Source: Flavobacteriales bacterium (GTDB lineage Bacteria; Bacteroidota; Bacteroidia; Flavobacteriales_F; PHOS-HE28). From it: DNA of 64,000 nucleotides. The position numbers and the translations under genes were made by a program. Position 1 is the first letter of the stretch. Every line of letters begins with the position of its first letter. The DNA is taken from NCBI GenBank assembly GCA_020852835.1, contig JADZAC010000026.1, positions 1 through 64,000 on the forward strand, written 5' to 3'. This document shows positions 1 to 9,233 of this stretch, piece by piece. Under the pieces are notes generated by a model. It searched no databases. It saw only the letters and a program-made list of their open reading frames with translations, and was not told the origin of the DNA.

Positions 1-16
1 GTGCACTTAACAGGTC

Positions 17-61
17 CGAAGCAATCTTTAATTGAGCCGGACGGAATTAAAGATTGCTTCG
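17..61. repeat. Perfect 17-bp inverted repeat (cGAAGCAATCTTTAATT / AATTAAAGATTGCTTCg, 11-nt loop), first part of an intergenic REP-like cluster
   Basis: Arms 17-33 and 45-61 are exact reverse complements. Confidence 0.85.
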
Positions 62-73
62 CCCGATGACGGG

Positions 74-246
74 CTCGCAATGACGGTGGGCTTCGCCCGG
101 TGACGGTTGGGGAGTGGTGCCACGGCGTGTGCGGGATCGCTTCGGCCTAGTGCCTCGGCCTCGCGATGACGGTGGGCCCGATGACGGGCTCGCAATGACG
201 GTGGGCCCGGGGACTCCCTCGCAATGACGGTGTGCCGTGTTCGGGG
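74..246. repeat. Degenerate repeat cluster, CTCGCRATGACGGTG at 74, 160, 189 and 218; the last three copies have an exact 29-bp period
   Basis: Direct reading of the sequence. The complement contains the CGTCATTGCGAG core typical of intergenic REP-like elements. Confidence 0.75.
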
Positions 247-362
247 ACCCCGATAGCCCTGGTCCACGCTGAAACACCGCCCCCGCTCCATGTTACCTTG
301 CGCCCCATTTTTCCAACCCCCGAACCCCGGCTTGTCCGTGTAAGTGGACCACCTGCGCCCGG

Positions 363-1832
363 ATGCTCTTCAACTCATTTGAATTCATCTGCATCTTCTT
401 CCCGTTGGTCACGGGCTTGTACTTCGTGTTGCCGCACCGCTGGCGCTGGCTGCTGCTGCTGGTGGCCAGCTGTTGGTTCTACATGGCCTTTGTACCGGTG
501 TACATCCTCATCCTGGCCTTCACCATCCTGGTGGACTACTACGCCGGGATCTGGATCGAACGCAGCGAAGGCCGCAAGCGCAAGCTGGTGCTCACCGCCA
601 GCATCATAGCCAACGTGGGCGTGCTGGCCTTCTTCAAGTACTTCAACTTCCTCAACGAGAGCATTGCGGTGCTGGTGCGCTCCATGGGTTTCCACTACGG
701 CGTGCCCGACCTGGGCATCCTGCTGCCCATCGGCCTAAGCTTCCACACCTTCCAGAGCCTGAGCTACACCATTGAGGTTTACCGGCGGCACCAAAAAGCC
801 GAACACCGCCCGGGCATCTTCGCCCTCTATGTAATGTTCTATCCCCAGCTGGTGGCAGGCCCCATTGAGCGGCCGGGCAACCTGCTCAACCAGATCAACA
901 GCACTACGCCCGGCACCGGCATGCGCTCCAATTTCGACTACGACCGCATGGTGGACGGCCTGCGGCAGATGATCTGGGGCTTCTTCAAGAAGCTGGTGAT
1001 CGCCGACCGCTGCGCCGTGGTGGTGGACCAGGTGTACGGGGCGCCCGACCAGTACGGCGCCTTGGCCATCGCCGTGGCCACCTATCTCTTCGCCGTGCAG
1101 ATCTATTGCGACTTCAGCGGCTACACCGACATCGCCCTGGGGGCCGCCCGCGTCATGGGCTTCAACCTGATGGTGAATTTCCGCACGCCTTACCTCAGCA
1201 AGAACATCAGCGAGTTCTGGAGCCGTTGGCACATCAGCCTCAGCAGCTGGTTCCGCGACTACCTCTACATCCCCTTGGGCGGCAACCGCGTGGTGAAGTG
1301 GCGCTGGTACTACAACCTGATGATCGTGTTTTTGGTGAGCGGGTTGTGGCACGGCGCCAATTGGACCTACGTGATCTGGGGCGGGCTGCACGGCAGCTAC
1401 CTCATTCTGGCCTTGGTCTTTGCCCCGCTGCTGGCGCGCTTCACCAAGGGCATCGGCCTGGATGCGCTGCCTTGGGCAAAACGCTGGCTGAACATCTTCA
1501 TCACCGTGCAGTTGGTGAGCTTTGCCTGGATCTTCTTCCGCGCGAACAGCATCCACGATGCCTTCACCTTGGTGCAGCGCCTGTTCAGCACACCCCTGCT
1601 GTGGAGCGACCTGCACCAGTTGCTCACCGACCTGCCGCGCAGCATGCTGGACCTCACCGGGGTGCTGGTGATCGCCTTCATGGTGATGGACCCGCTGTTC
1701 GATGCGTGGGCCAAGCGCGACAAGCCCGTGCCCAAGGGCCTGGTGGGCACCGCCCTCTTTGCCGCGTTGCTGGTGGGCATCCTGCTTTTCGGCTACTTCG
1801 GCTCCACCAGCTTCATCTACTTCCAGTTCTGA
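363..1832 (+). CDS. MBOAT family O-acyltransferase (AlgI/DltB/PatA-like)
   Basis: 489-aa polytopic protein with FWSRWHISLSSWFRDYLYIPLGG and VSGLWHGANWTYVIWGGLHG, which are MBOAT hallmark motifs. Confidence 0.93.
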   Translation: MLFNSFEFICIFFPLVTGLYFVLPHRWRWLLLLVASCWFYMAFVPVYILILAFTILVDYYAGIWIERSEGRKRKLVLTASIIANVGVLAFFKYFNFLNESIAVLVRSMGFHYGVPDLGILLPIGLSFHTFQSLSYTIEVYRRHQKAEHRPGIFALYVMFYPQLVAGPIERPGNLLNQINSTTPGTGMRSNFDYDRMVDGLRQMIWGFFKKLVIADRCAVVVDQVYGAPDQYGALAIAVATYLFAVQIYCDFSGYTDIALGAARVMGFNLMVNFRTPYLSKNISEFWSRWHISLSSWFRDYLYIPLGGNRVVKWRWYYNLMIVFLVSGLWHGANWTYVIWGGLHGSYLILALVFAPLLARFTKGIGLDALPWAKRWLNIFITVQLVSFAWIFFRANSIHDAFTLVQRLFSTPLLWSDLHQLLTDLPRSMLDLTGVLVIAFMVMDPLFDAWAKRDKPVPKGLVGTALFAALLVGILLFGYFGSTSFIYFQF

Positions 1833-2773
1833 TGGGGTTCCGCTGGAAACCGGTCCTGCTCTTTGCCCTCTGCACCGTGGTGCTTTACGGTGCGGCGATG
1901 GCCGCTCTGGTGCATGTACCGTTCATGGGCAAACCGCTGATCTACCGCACCGGCGACTATTACAACTGGCCCGGGGGCGACAGCTGGACCCGTTTCCGGG
2001 AGTTTGATCCCGCACAGTGCCACGATGTGGTGATCATCGGCTCCTCCCATGCCTACCGCGGGTACGACCCGTACGTGTTCACCCAACGCGGCCTTACCGC
2101 CTTCAACTTGGGCAGTAGCGCGCAAACACCCCTGAATACCTACTGGCTGGTAAAGGAGTACCTGGATTCCGCCAACACGCGCCTGCTGGTGCTGGACGTG
2201 TATGAGGGTGTGCTGCAAGGCACCGGGCTGGAAAGCACCGCCGACCTTTCCCAAAACCAGCCCAGCGATGCCGCGGCGCAAGGAATGGCCTGGGACTTGC
2301 GCGACCTGCGTGGCCTGAACATGATCGCTTTGCGCAAACTGGCGCAACACTCCTCCCCGTATTACACCGACCCGGCCTATGCCGGCCTGGGGTTTGTGCC
2401 CAAACCGGACAGTGTGAAGACCGATGCCCCACCGCCGCCGGATGGACCCGTGGTGCTGAAGCCGCGTTTGCAGCACTTTATGGAACAAACCGTGGCGCTC
2501 TGCCGCGAGCGCGGCATACCCGTGGTGGTGAGCAGCCATTATGCCCGGCGCGACCGCCGCGGCAGCGCGCATGCGGTGCTGGCCGCGTACATGGCACAGG
2601 CGTTGCGAGGCACCGGCATCCCGTACGTGGACCTTACCGAAGTGCCGGGCATTGAAGACCGCAATTGGTTCCTGGACCACAACCACCTCAATGCGACCGG
2701 CGCCCGCATCTTCACGGAGCAGCTCGCGGATTCCTTGGAGGCACTGGGCTACCTGCCCCGGCCACGGCAATGA
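1832..2773 (+). CDS. SGNH-hydrolase-like protein, N-terminal membrane anchor (paralog 1)
   Basis: ATG at 1832 overlaps the MBOAT stop (TGATG). VVIIGSSHAYRGYDP and DHNHLNATGARIF resemble SGNH block I and the C-terminal DxxH block. Confidence 0.7.
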   Translation: MGFRWKPVLLFALCTVVLYGAAMAALVHVPFMGKPLIYRTGDYYNWPGGDSWTRFREFDPAQCHDVVIIGSSHAYRGYDPYVFTQRGLTAFNLGSSAQTPLNTYWLVKEYLDSANTRLLVLDVYEGVLQGTGLESTADLSQNQPSDAAAQGMAWDLRDLRGLNMIALRKLAQHSSPYYTDPAYAGLGFVPKPDSVKTDAPPPPDGPVVLKPRLQHFMEQTVALCRERGIPVVVSSHYARRDRRGSAHAVLAAYMAQALRGTGIPYVDLTEVPGIEDRNWFLDHNHLNATGARIFTEQLADSLEALGYLPRPRQ

Positions 2774-3792
2774 GGCGTACCCTGGCGATCATCACCTTTG
2801 TGGCCGTTGCCGCCCTGTTGTACCTCTCCGCGTTCATGATAATGGGCCGCTGGACCACCCGCAAGGGGAGCTTGGCCCTGCAAACGGCCGATTACTACAT
2901 GCCGCCCGGCCGGGGCACGTGGTACCAGCTGCGCGAATACGACCCGCAGCAGGCCGACCAAGTGGTCATCATCGGCTCTTCCCATGCCTACCGCGGGTAT
3001 GACCCGCGCGTGTTCCGGGCACGCGGCCACGCCGCGTTCAACTTGGGCAGCCCCTCCCAGTCGCCCTTGAACAGCTATGTGGTGCTGGACCGATATGTGA
3101 ACCCCGCAAATACCAGCCTGGTGGTGTTTGATGTGTTCCATGGCATCTTCAGGTCCAATGCCATGGAAAGCGGCGCCGACCACATCGCCAACGCCCCCGA
3201 CTTGGGCAGTGCCGCAGCAATGGCCTGGAACCTGGGCGGGATCCCCGCCCTGAACATGTTGGCCGTCCGAGCCACCGCCCCCGGGCAGGCAACACCCCCC
3301 CCGCCCGACCGGTTTTACCACGGCATGGGCTTTGGCGCTAAACTGGACAGTGCCGGGCCCAACCCGCCAAAGCCTACGGCTAACTGGAATGGATCCGAGG
3401 AAATGCAGTACCGGTATTTCCGCAAATGCATGGCCCTGTGCCGCGAGCGCGGAGTACCGGTGGTGGTGGTGCAGCACTACGTGCGCCATCAACAGGACCG
3501 CGCCGAACTGGAAGCCTTTGCCCGGCGCATGCAAGCAGAGCTTCAACCCTTCGGCATCCATTTCCTGGACTTCAGCCTAAGCCCCGGGGTGAACGATGAG
3601 CACCACTTCGTGGACTACGGTCACCTCAACCTGGCCGGCGCACGCTTGTTCACCGGGCAATTGGTGGATTCGCTCGAGAGCTTGGGCTACCTGCCGCACA
3701 TGCCCAGCCCTGCCGGACGGCCCGGGGCAAACGGACCTGCGGCGACCGGAGGGCGCGGACTTGGGGGAACGTTCACCCCAGGTGGTTATTGA
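2770..3792 (+). CDS. SGNH-hydrolase-like protein, N-terminal membrane anchor (paralog 2)
   Basis: ATG at 2770 overlaps the upstream stop (ATGA). VVIIGSSHAYRGYDP and DYGHLNLAGARLFTGQLVDSLESLGYL are shared with the preceding gene. Confidence 0.7.
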   Translation: MRRTLAIITFVAVAALLYLSAFMIMGRWTTRKGSLALQTADYYMPPGRGTWYQLREYDPQQADQVVIIGSSHAYRGYDPRVFRARGHAAFNLGSPSQSPLNSYVVLDRYVNPANTSLVVFDVFHGIFRSNAMESGADHIANAPDLGSAAAMAWNLGGIPALNMLAVRATAPGQATPPPPDRFYHGMGFGAKLDSAGPNPPKPTANWNGSEEMQYRYFRKCMALCRERGVPVVVVQHYVRHQQDRAELEAFARRMQAELQPFGIHFLDFSLSPGVNDEHHFVDYGHLNLAGARLFTGQLVDSLESLGYLPHMPSPAGRPGANGPAATGGRGLGGTFTPGGY

Positions 3793-3952
3793 CGGTCACG
3801 GTGATCCATCCACCGGTTGACCAGGCCGACCGCAGTCATCCTTGTGGATCCGCGGCAGCGAGCTTGGATGGCATGCGCCGCCAAATGCGTGGATAAGACC
3901 CGATGGCCCCGCAGGCTGACCAATGCCGGTGGCGGGGGAAGCCGACGGGGGC

Positions 3953-3960
3953 TACTTTTG
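3953..3960 (+). promoter_or_regulatory. Putative Bacteroidota -7 box TACTTTTG upstream of glyA
   Basis: Matches TAnnTTTG; ATG at 3979. Confidence 0.55.
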
Positions 3961-3978
3961 GCGCCCACACCCTACGCC

Positions 3979-5283
3979 ATGCAACCCGTACAAGCCCTTG
4001 AATCCACGCTCTCGCGCGACTCCGCCGTGTTCGACATCATCGAGCAGGAAAAATGGCGCCAAACCAAGGGCCTGGAACTGATCGCCAGCGAAAACTACGT
4101 GAGCAGCCAGGTGCTGGAAGCCATGGGCTCGGTGCTCACCAACAAGTACGCCGAGGGCCTGCCCGGCAAGCGCTACTACGGCGGCTGCGAATATGTGGAC
4201 ATGGTGGAGAACCTGGCCATTGAGCGGGCTAAGCAGCTCTTTGGCGCCGTGTGGGCCAACGTGCAGCCGCACAGCGGCGCCCAGGCAAATGCCGCGGTGA
4301 TGCTCGCCTGCCTGCAGCCGGGCGACACCATCCTGGGCTTCGACCTCAGCCACGGCGGCCACCTCACCCACGGCTCACCCGTGAACTTCAGCGGGCGCCT
4401 GTACAAGGCCACCTTTTACGGCGTGGACAAGGAAACCGGACGGGTGAACATGGACCACGTGGCCCAAAAGGCCCGTGAGGCAAAGCCCAAGCTGATCATC
4501 TGCGGGGCCAGCGCATACAGCCGCGACTGGGACTATGCGCGGTTCCGCGCCATCGCCGATAAGGTGGGCGCACTGCTGCTCGCCGATGTCTCGCACCCCT
4601 CCGGCCTCATTGCCGCCAAACTCCTCAACGACCCCCTGCCCCACTGCCACTTTGTGACCACCACCACGCATAAAACACTGCGCGGTCCGCGCGGCGGCAT
4701 GATCATGATGGGCCGCGACTTCGAAAATCCCTTTGGCCTGAAAACCCCCAAAGGCGCACCACGCATGATGAGCGCCCTGATGGACAGCGGCGTATTCCCT
4801 GGCACCCAGGGCGGCCCATTGGAACATGTGATCGCCGCCAAGGCCGTGGCCTTCAGCGAGGCCTTGGACCCCTCCTTCACCACGTACGGGAAACGCGTGA
4901 AGGCCAACGCCGCGGCCATGGCCGCCGCCTTGGTGGCCAAAGGCTACAATGTGGTGAGCGGCGGAACCGACAACCACTGCATGCTCATCGACCTGCGCAG
5001 CAAGGGCATCACCGGCAAGGAGGCGGAAGCCATCTTGGGCGCGGTGGACATTACCGTGAACAAGAACATGGTGCCCTTCGATACCGAAAGCCCTTTCGTT
5101 ACCAGCGGCATCCGCATCGGCGTGCCCGCCGTTACCACAAGGGGGCTTTCGGGCAGCGAGTGCGAGCAAGTGGTGGAACTGATGGACAGCGCGCTCATGG
5201 AGCGCAACAACCAGTCGCAATTGGACCGCATCCGTTTCCAAGTGAACGGCATGATGCGCCTGCGTCCCTTGTTCGCCTGGTGA
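3979..5283 (+). CDS. glyA: Serine hydroxymethyltransferase
   Basis: ORF 3817-5283 trimmed to the ATG at 3979. [42 protein letters not shown]. Confidence 0.97.
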   Translation: MQPVQALESTLSRDSAVFDIIEQEKWRQTKGLELIASENYVSSQVLEAMGSVLTNKYAEGLPGKRYYGGCEYVDMVENLAIERAKQLFGAVWANVQPHSGAQANAAVMLACLQPGDTILGFDLSHGGHLTHGSPVNFSGRLYKATFYGVDKETGRVNMDHVAQKAREAKPKLIICGASAYSRDWDYARFRAIADKVGALLLADVSHPSGLIAAKLLNDPLPHCHFVTTTTHKTLRGPRGGMIMMGRDFENPFGLKTPKGAPRMMSALMDSGVFPGTQGGPLEHVIAAKAVAFSEALDPSFTTYGKRVKANAAAMAAALVAKGYNVVSGGTDNHCMLIDLRSKGITGKEAEAILGAVDITVNKNMVPFDTESPFVTSGIRIGVPAVTTRGLSGSECEQVVELMDSALMERNNQSQLDRIRFQVNGMMRLRPLFAW

Positions 5284-5311
5284 CCAAGGTCCGCCGCACT
5301 CCGCTCCCGCC

Positions 5312-6148
5312 ATGCCTTGCTCCCCTTCGCTGCGGTGCCTGATGTTTGCCGTAATGGCCGGCGCCTGCACAGCCCAAGCCGCAGCCCGGCAGGAACCGCA
5401 CCTGCGGCACCGCCTTTTTGCCTACTGGGGATACAACCGAGCGCAGTTCAGCCGCAGCGACATCCACTTCAGCGGCGCAGGGTATGCCTTCACCTTGTAC
5501 GACGTGGCCGCCAAGGACCGGCCCGAGCCCTTCACTTTCAGCGGCTACTTCAAGCCCAAGAACATTTGGATACCCCAGTACAACTACCGCATCGGCTGGT
5601 TCCCCAACGATCACTGGAGCTTCTCCCTGGGCTTGGACCATATGAAGTACGTGATGCTCAAGGACCGGACCGTGTCCATCCAGGGCACCATCAGCCCGGA
5701 GCGTTCCGCGGCCCATGCCATGGCCAATGCCACCGCAGAGGTGCAGCTCACGCCGGACTTCCTGAGCTACGAACACACCGATGGGTTGAACCTGCTCTCG
5801 GTGGACGCCGACCGCTACCACCTGCTGTGGGCCAGCGCCAATGGCAACCAAGCGCTCTATCTCACCGAGGGTGTGTTCGCCGGCGCAGTGATCCCGCGCA
5901 CCGATGTGCGCCTCTTCGGTGATGGCCTCAACAACAAATTCCACCTGGCGGGCTACGGCATCGGTGCCCAGGCGGGCCTCTTCGCCTTGGCCGGCGACCG
6001 CGTGTTCCTGCGGGCCCAGCTGCGCGGCGGCTTCATCGACCTGCCCAGCGTGCTCACCACCGGCAAGGAGAGCGAGCGTGCCAGCCAGCACTTCTGGTTC
6101 TTGGAGGAGAGCCTGGTGGTCGGCGTGTTGATCGGCCGCGGGGAATAG
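5312..6148 (+). CDS. Hypothetical secreted/outer-membrane protein
   Basis: 278-aa ORF with signal-peptide-like N-terminus and alternating beta-barrel-like segments. Confidence 0.7.
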   Translation: MPCSPSLRCLMFAVMAGACTAQAAARQEPHLRHRLFAYWGYNRAQFSRSDIHFSGAGYAFTLYDVAAKDRPEPFTFSGYFKPKNIWIPQYNYRIGWFPNDHWSFSLGLDHMKYVMLKDRTVSIQGTISPERSAAHAMANATAEVQLTPDFLSYEHTDGLNLLSVDADRYHLLWASANGNQALYLTEGVFAGAVIPRTDVRLFGDGLNNKFHLAGYGIGAQAGLFALAGDRVFLRAQLRGGFIDLPSVLTTGKESERASQHFWFLEESLVVGVLIGRGE

Positions 6149-6218
6149 CCTGCGGCAACACTTTGCCTCCAACAGCAGCAGCCTCGGAGACCCTACGGTG
6201 CGTTGCTCTTCCAGCCGC

Positions 6219-7831
6219 TACCTTCCGCCACCATGGAGGGCTCCCGCCGGCGATCCGCCATCATCGTGCTGCTGCTCTGGGCGGCCGTTACCGCGCTGGA
6301 CTTCAACAAAGCCTTCCACGTGGACGACACCTTCCACCTGGAAGCAGCCCAATGGATCGAACAGCACCCGCTGCAACCCATGAGCGGCCTGGTGAACTGG
6401 GCCGATGATCCGGAACCGCTCCACCATTTCAACCAGCCGCCCGGCTTTTTCTACCTGGTGGCGCTCACCGGCCACTGCTTCGGGTACGGCGAAGCGCCCA
6501 TGCACGCCATGCGCAGCCTGTTCACGTTGCTGGCCTTGGTGTGTTTCCACCGCCTGGCACGGCATCGCGCACCACGGCACGCTATGCTCCTCACCACCCT
6601 GTTCGCCTTCTGCCCGGCCTTTCTGGTGAACCAAGGCCTGATGACCGATGTGCCGCTGCTGGCCTGCATGCTGCTGGTGCTGTGCCTGCTGCTGGTGCCG
6701 GGGCGAATGCCCGACGGACCGCGCTATTTGCTGGCCTCCCTCGCGCTGTCGGCGGCCCTCTTCATCAAATACACGGCCTTGCCGCTGCTGCCGGTGTTCC
6801 TGCTGGCACTGGTGCTGCGCAGGCAATGGCGGTGGCTTCCGCTGATACTGGTGCCCCTGGTGCTGCTGGCCTGTTGGTCTGCGTGGAATATTCACGAGTA
6901 CAGCAGCTTGCACCTCTTCGACCGGCGCGGCGGCGACCCTTCCCTGCGCGGCATTTACGTGCGCAGCCTCTCCCTGCTCACCGCCTTGGGCGCCGTGGCA
7001 CCGTTCATTCCGCTGTTCGCCGTGGTGTTGGGAAAGAAGATCGCAGCGAGGCTCTTTCCGGTGTGGGCCGCAGCCTGTGCCGTGGGCGTGGCCCTGGTGG
7101 CGGCCGTGTACTTGGGCCAGCTGCCGGAGCACGCATCCGACCAGGTCCTGCGCGTGGCGTTCACGCTCAACGGCCTCCTGATCATGGTCTGCTGCAGCGC
7201 CTTCCTCCTGGGCCCGGCGGCACACTGCACAACAGGATCCTGGCTGCTGGCGGCCTGGGCCTGCGGGCTGCTCCTGTTCACCGCCTTGTTCTCCCCCACT
7301 ACGGCCTCCCGCCACCTCTTGCTGCCCCTGCCCGCGCTGCTGCTGCTGCTGGCCCCCGCGCTGCTGAAGGCAACCGCCGGCACCCGGGTGCTGGCCGTCA
7401 CCTGCACGGCCCTGCTGGGCGTGCTGCTCACCCTTTCAGACAAAGCCTACGCCGGCTTTTACCGCCAACACGCGCCCCTGATCGCGCACACCCTCCAGCG
7501 GCAAACCACCGGTACGGTATGGAGCGCGGGCCACTGGGGCTGGCAATGGTATGCCCGGCTGGCCGGCATGCCCACGTACGGTACCACCACCAGCCCTGTG
7601 CAGCCCGGCGACATCCTGGTGATCCCGCAAGACCATAGCGCACAGGCCCTGGGCCGCAACCTCACCTTGGAACCGATTGCCCGATGGGCGCAACCTGTTT
7701 CCACGGCCACCTTTTTCAACGTGGGGCAATTCGCGGGCCTGTACGACTCCAGTTACGATAAGCTGCCCTGGAACCTCGGCTTCGGGCACCGCAACACCAT
7801 AACGGCCTACCGGGTTGCTGCGGTGCGCTGA
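6219..7831 (+). CDS. Polytopic glycosyltransferase (GT39/ArnT-like); most likely start is ATG 6233
   Basis: ORF 6203-7831. N-terminal FHVDDTFHLEAAQWI followed by many TM segments. A TACCTTCC box at 6219-6226 favours ATG 6233. Confidence 0.7.
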
Positions 7832-7887
7832 GGCGCGGCGGACCAGGCCTGTTTCCACCGGGCGCTGCTGATCACCACCTTTGCGCC

Positions 7888-9171
7888 ATGAGCGATACAA
7901 CGCCCCCAAACGACTTGTACACCCTGCAATCCTGGCTGGAAACCCCGGCCGACAGCGATTTTCCGTTGCAGAACATCCCCTTCGGCATCAGCTCCGGCAG
8001 CCACCACCCTCCCCGCCCCTGCACACGCATCGGCAACCAAGTGATCGACCTGCAACCGTTAGCCGCCGCAGGCCTCTTGGAGGGCCTGGGCATGGATGCC
8101 GCCGCGTTCGATGCCCCCGTGCTCAATGCGCTCATGGCCCATGGCAAAGCGGGCAGCCGCGCCTTGCGGCACCGGCTCATCCAGCTCTTCCGGGCGGATC
8201 ACGGCATGAATGACGCAACCTTGCGCCTGGTGCAAGCGGCCGTACAGCCGCTGGATGAGGTCACCATGCACCTGCCTGTGGCCATTGGCGATTACACCGA
8301 TTTCTACAGCAGCCGCGAACATGCCACCAACGTGGGTATCATGTTCCGCGGGCCCGAAAATGCGCTCATGCCCAACTGGCTGCACCTGCCGGTGGGCTAC
8401 CATGGCCGCGCCTCCTCCATCGTGGTGAGCGGCACCCCCATCCGCCGCCCCATGGGACAAATGCGCCCCAAGGCCGATGAGCCGCCCGTGTTCGGCCCGA
8501 GCAAGCAGTTGGACATCGAGCTGGAAACGGCCTTCATCACTTTCGAGGGCAAACCCTTGGGCGAACGCATCCCTGCGGCCGAAGCAGCAGACTTCATCTT
8601 CGGCATGGTGCTCTTCAACGACTGGAGCGCACGCGACATACAAAGCTGGGAGTACGTGCCCTTGGGCCCCTTCCTGGGCAAGAACTTCGGCAGCAGCATG
8701 AGCCCCTGGGTGGTGACCCTGGAGGCGCTGGAACCCTTCCGAACGCAGGGACCCCCTCAGCAACCCGAGCCACTGCCCTACCTGCGCACCGCCGGGGCGC
8801 AAGCCTTCGACATCCGCTTGGAGGCCGCGCTTAAGCCCAAGAACGGCGCCGAAAGCGTGATCTGCACCACCAACTTCAAGCACCTCTACTGGAACATGGC
8901 CCAGCAATTGGCCCACCACACCGTGAACGGCTGCAACGTGCGCTGTGGCGATGTGATGGCCAGCGGCACCATCAGCGGGCCCGCGCCGGACAGTTTCGGC
9001 AGCCTGCTGGAGCTCACTTGGCGCGGCACCAAGCCATTGAAGCTCCAGGACGGCAGTGAACGTAAATTCCTGGAAGACGGCGACACCATCGTGATCCGCG
9101 GCCACGCCGCACACCAGGGCTTGCGCATTGGCTTCGGTGAAGTGGCCGGCCAGATCCTGCCCGCCCAGTGA
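7888..9171 (+). CDS. fahA: Fumarylacetoacetase
   Basis: 427 aa; IGDYTDFYSSREHATNVG, LPVGYHGRASSIVVSGTPIRRPMGQ, NDWSARDIQSWEYVPLGPFLGKNFG. Confidence 0.96.
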   Translation: MSDTTPPNDLYTLQSWLETPADSDFPLQNIPFGISSGSHHPPRPCTRIGNQVIDLQPLAAAGLLEGLGMDAAAFDAPVLNALMAHGKAGSRALRHRLIQLFRADHGMNDATLRLVQAAVQPLDEVTMHLPVAIGDYTDFYSSREHATNVGIMFRGPENALMPNWLHLPVGYHGRASSIVVSGTPIRRPMGQMRPKADEPPVFGPSKQLDIELETAFITFEGKPLGERIPAAEAADFIFGMVLFNDWSARDIQSWEYVPLGPFLGKNFGSSMSPWVVTLEALEPFRTQGPPQQPEPLPYLRTAGAQAFDIRLEAALKPKNGAESVICTTNFKHLYWNMAQQLAHHTVNGCNVRCGDVMASGTISGPAPDSFGSLLELTWRGTKPLKLQDGSERKFLEDGDTIVIRGHAAHQGLRIGFGEVAGQILPAQ

Positions 9172-9221
9172 TCCCCAGCCCCGCACCGCACCAACCGGAG
9201 CACCCCCCTGTGGACAACGCC

Positions 9222-9229
9222 TACTTTTG
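9222..9229 (+). promoter_or_regulatory. Putative -7 box TACTTTTG immediately upstream of the relA/spoT start
   Basis: Ends 4 nt before ATG 9234. Confidence 0.55.
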
Positions 9230-9233
9230 AAGC

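Noticed and set aside
160-246. 29-bp periodic units considered as a CRISPR array
   Set aside because: Only three degenerate units, no conserved repeat/unique spacer alternation, no cas genes in the window.
3793-3952. Possible riboswitch leader upstream of glyA
   Set aside because: No glycine, SAM or cobalamin riboswitch core recognised, and the -7 box at 3953 would place the TSS downstream of this region.
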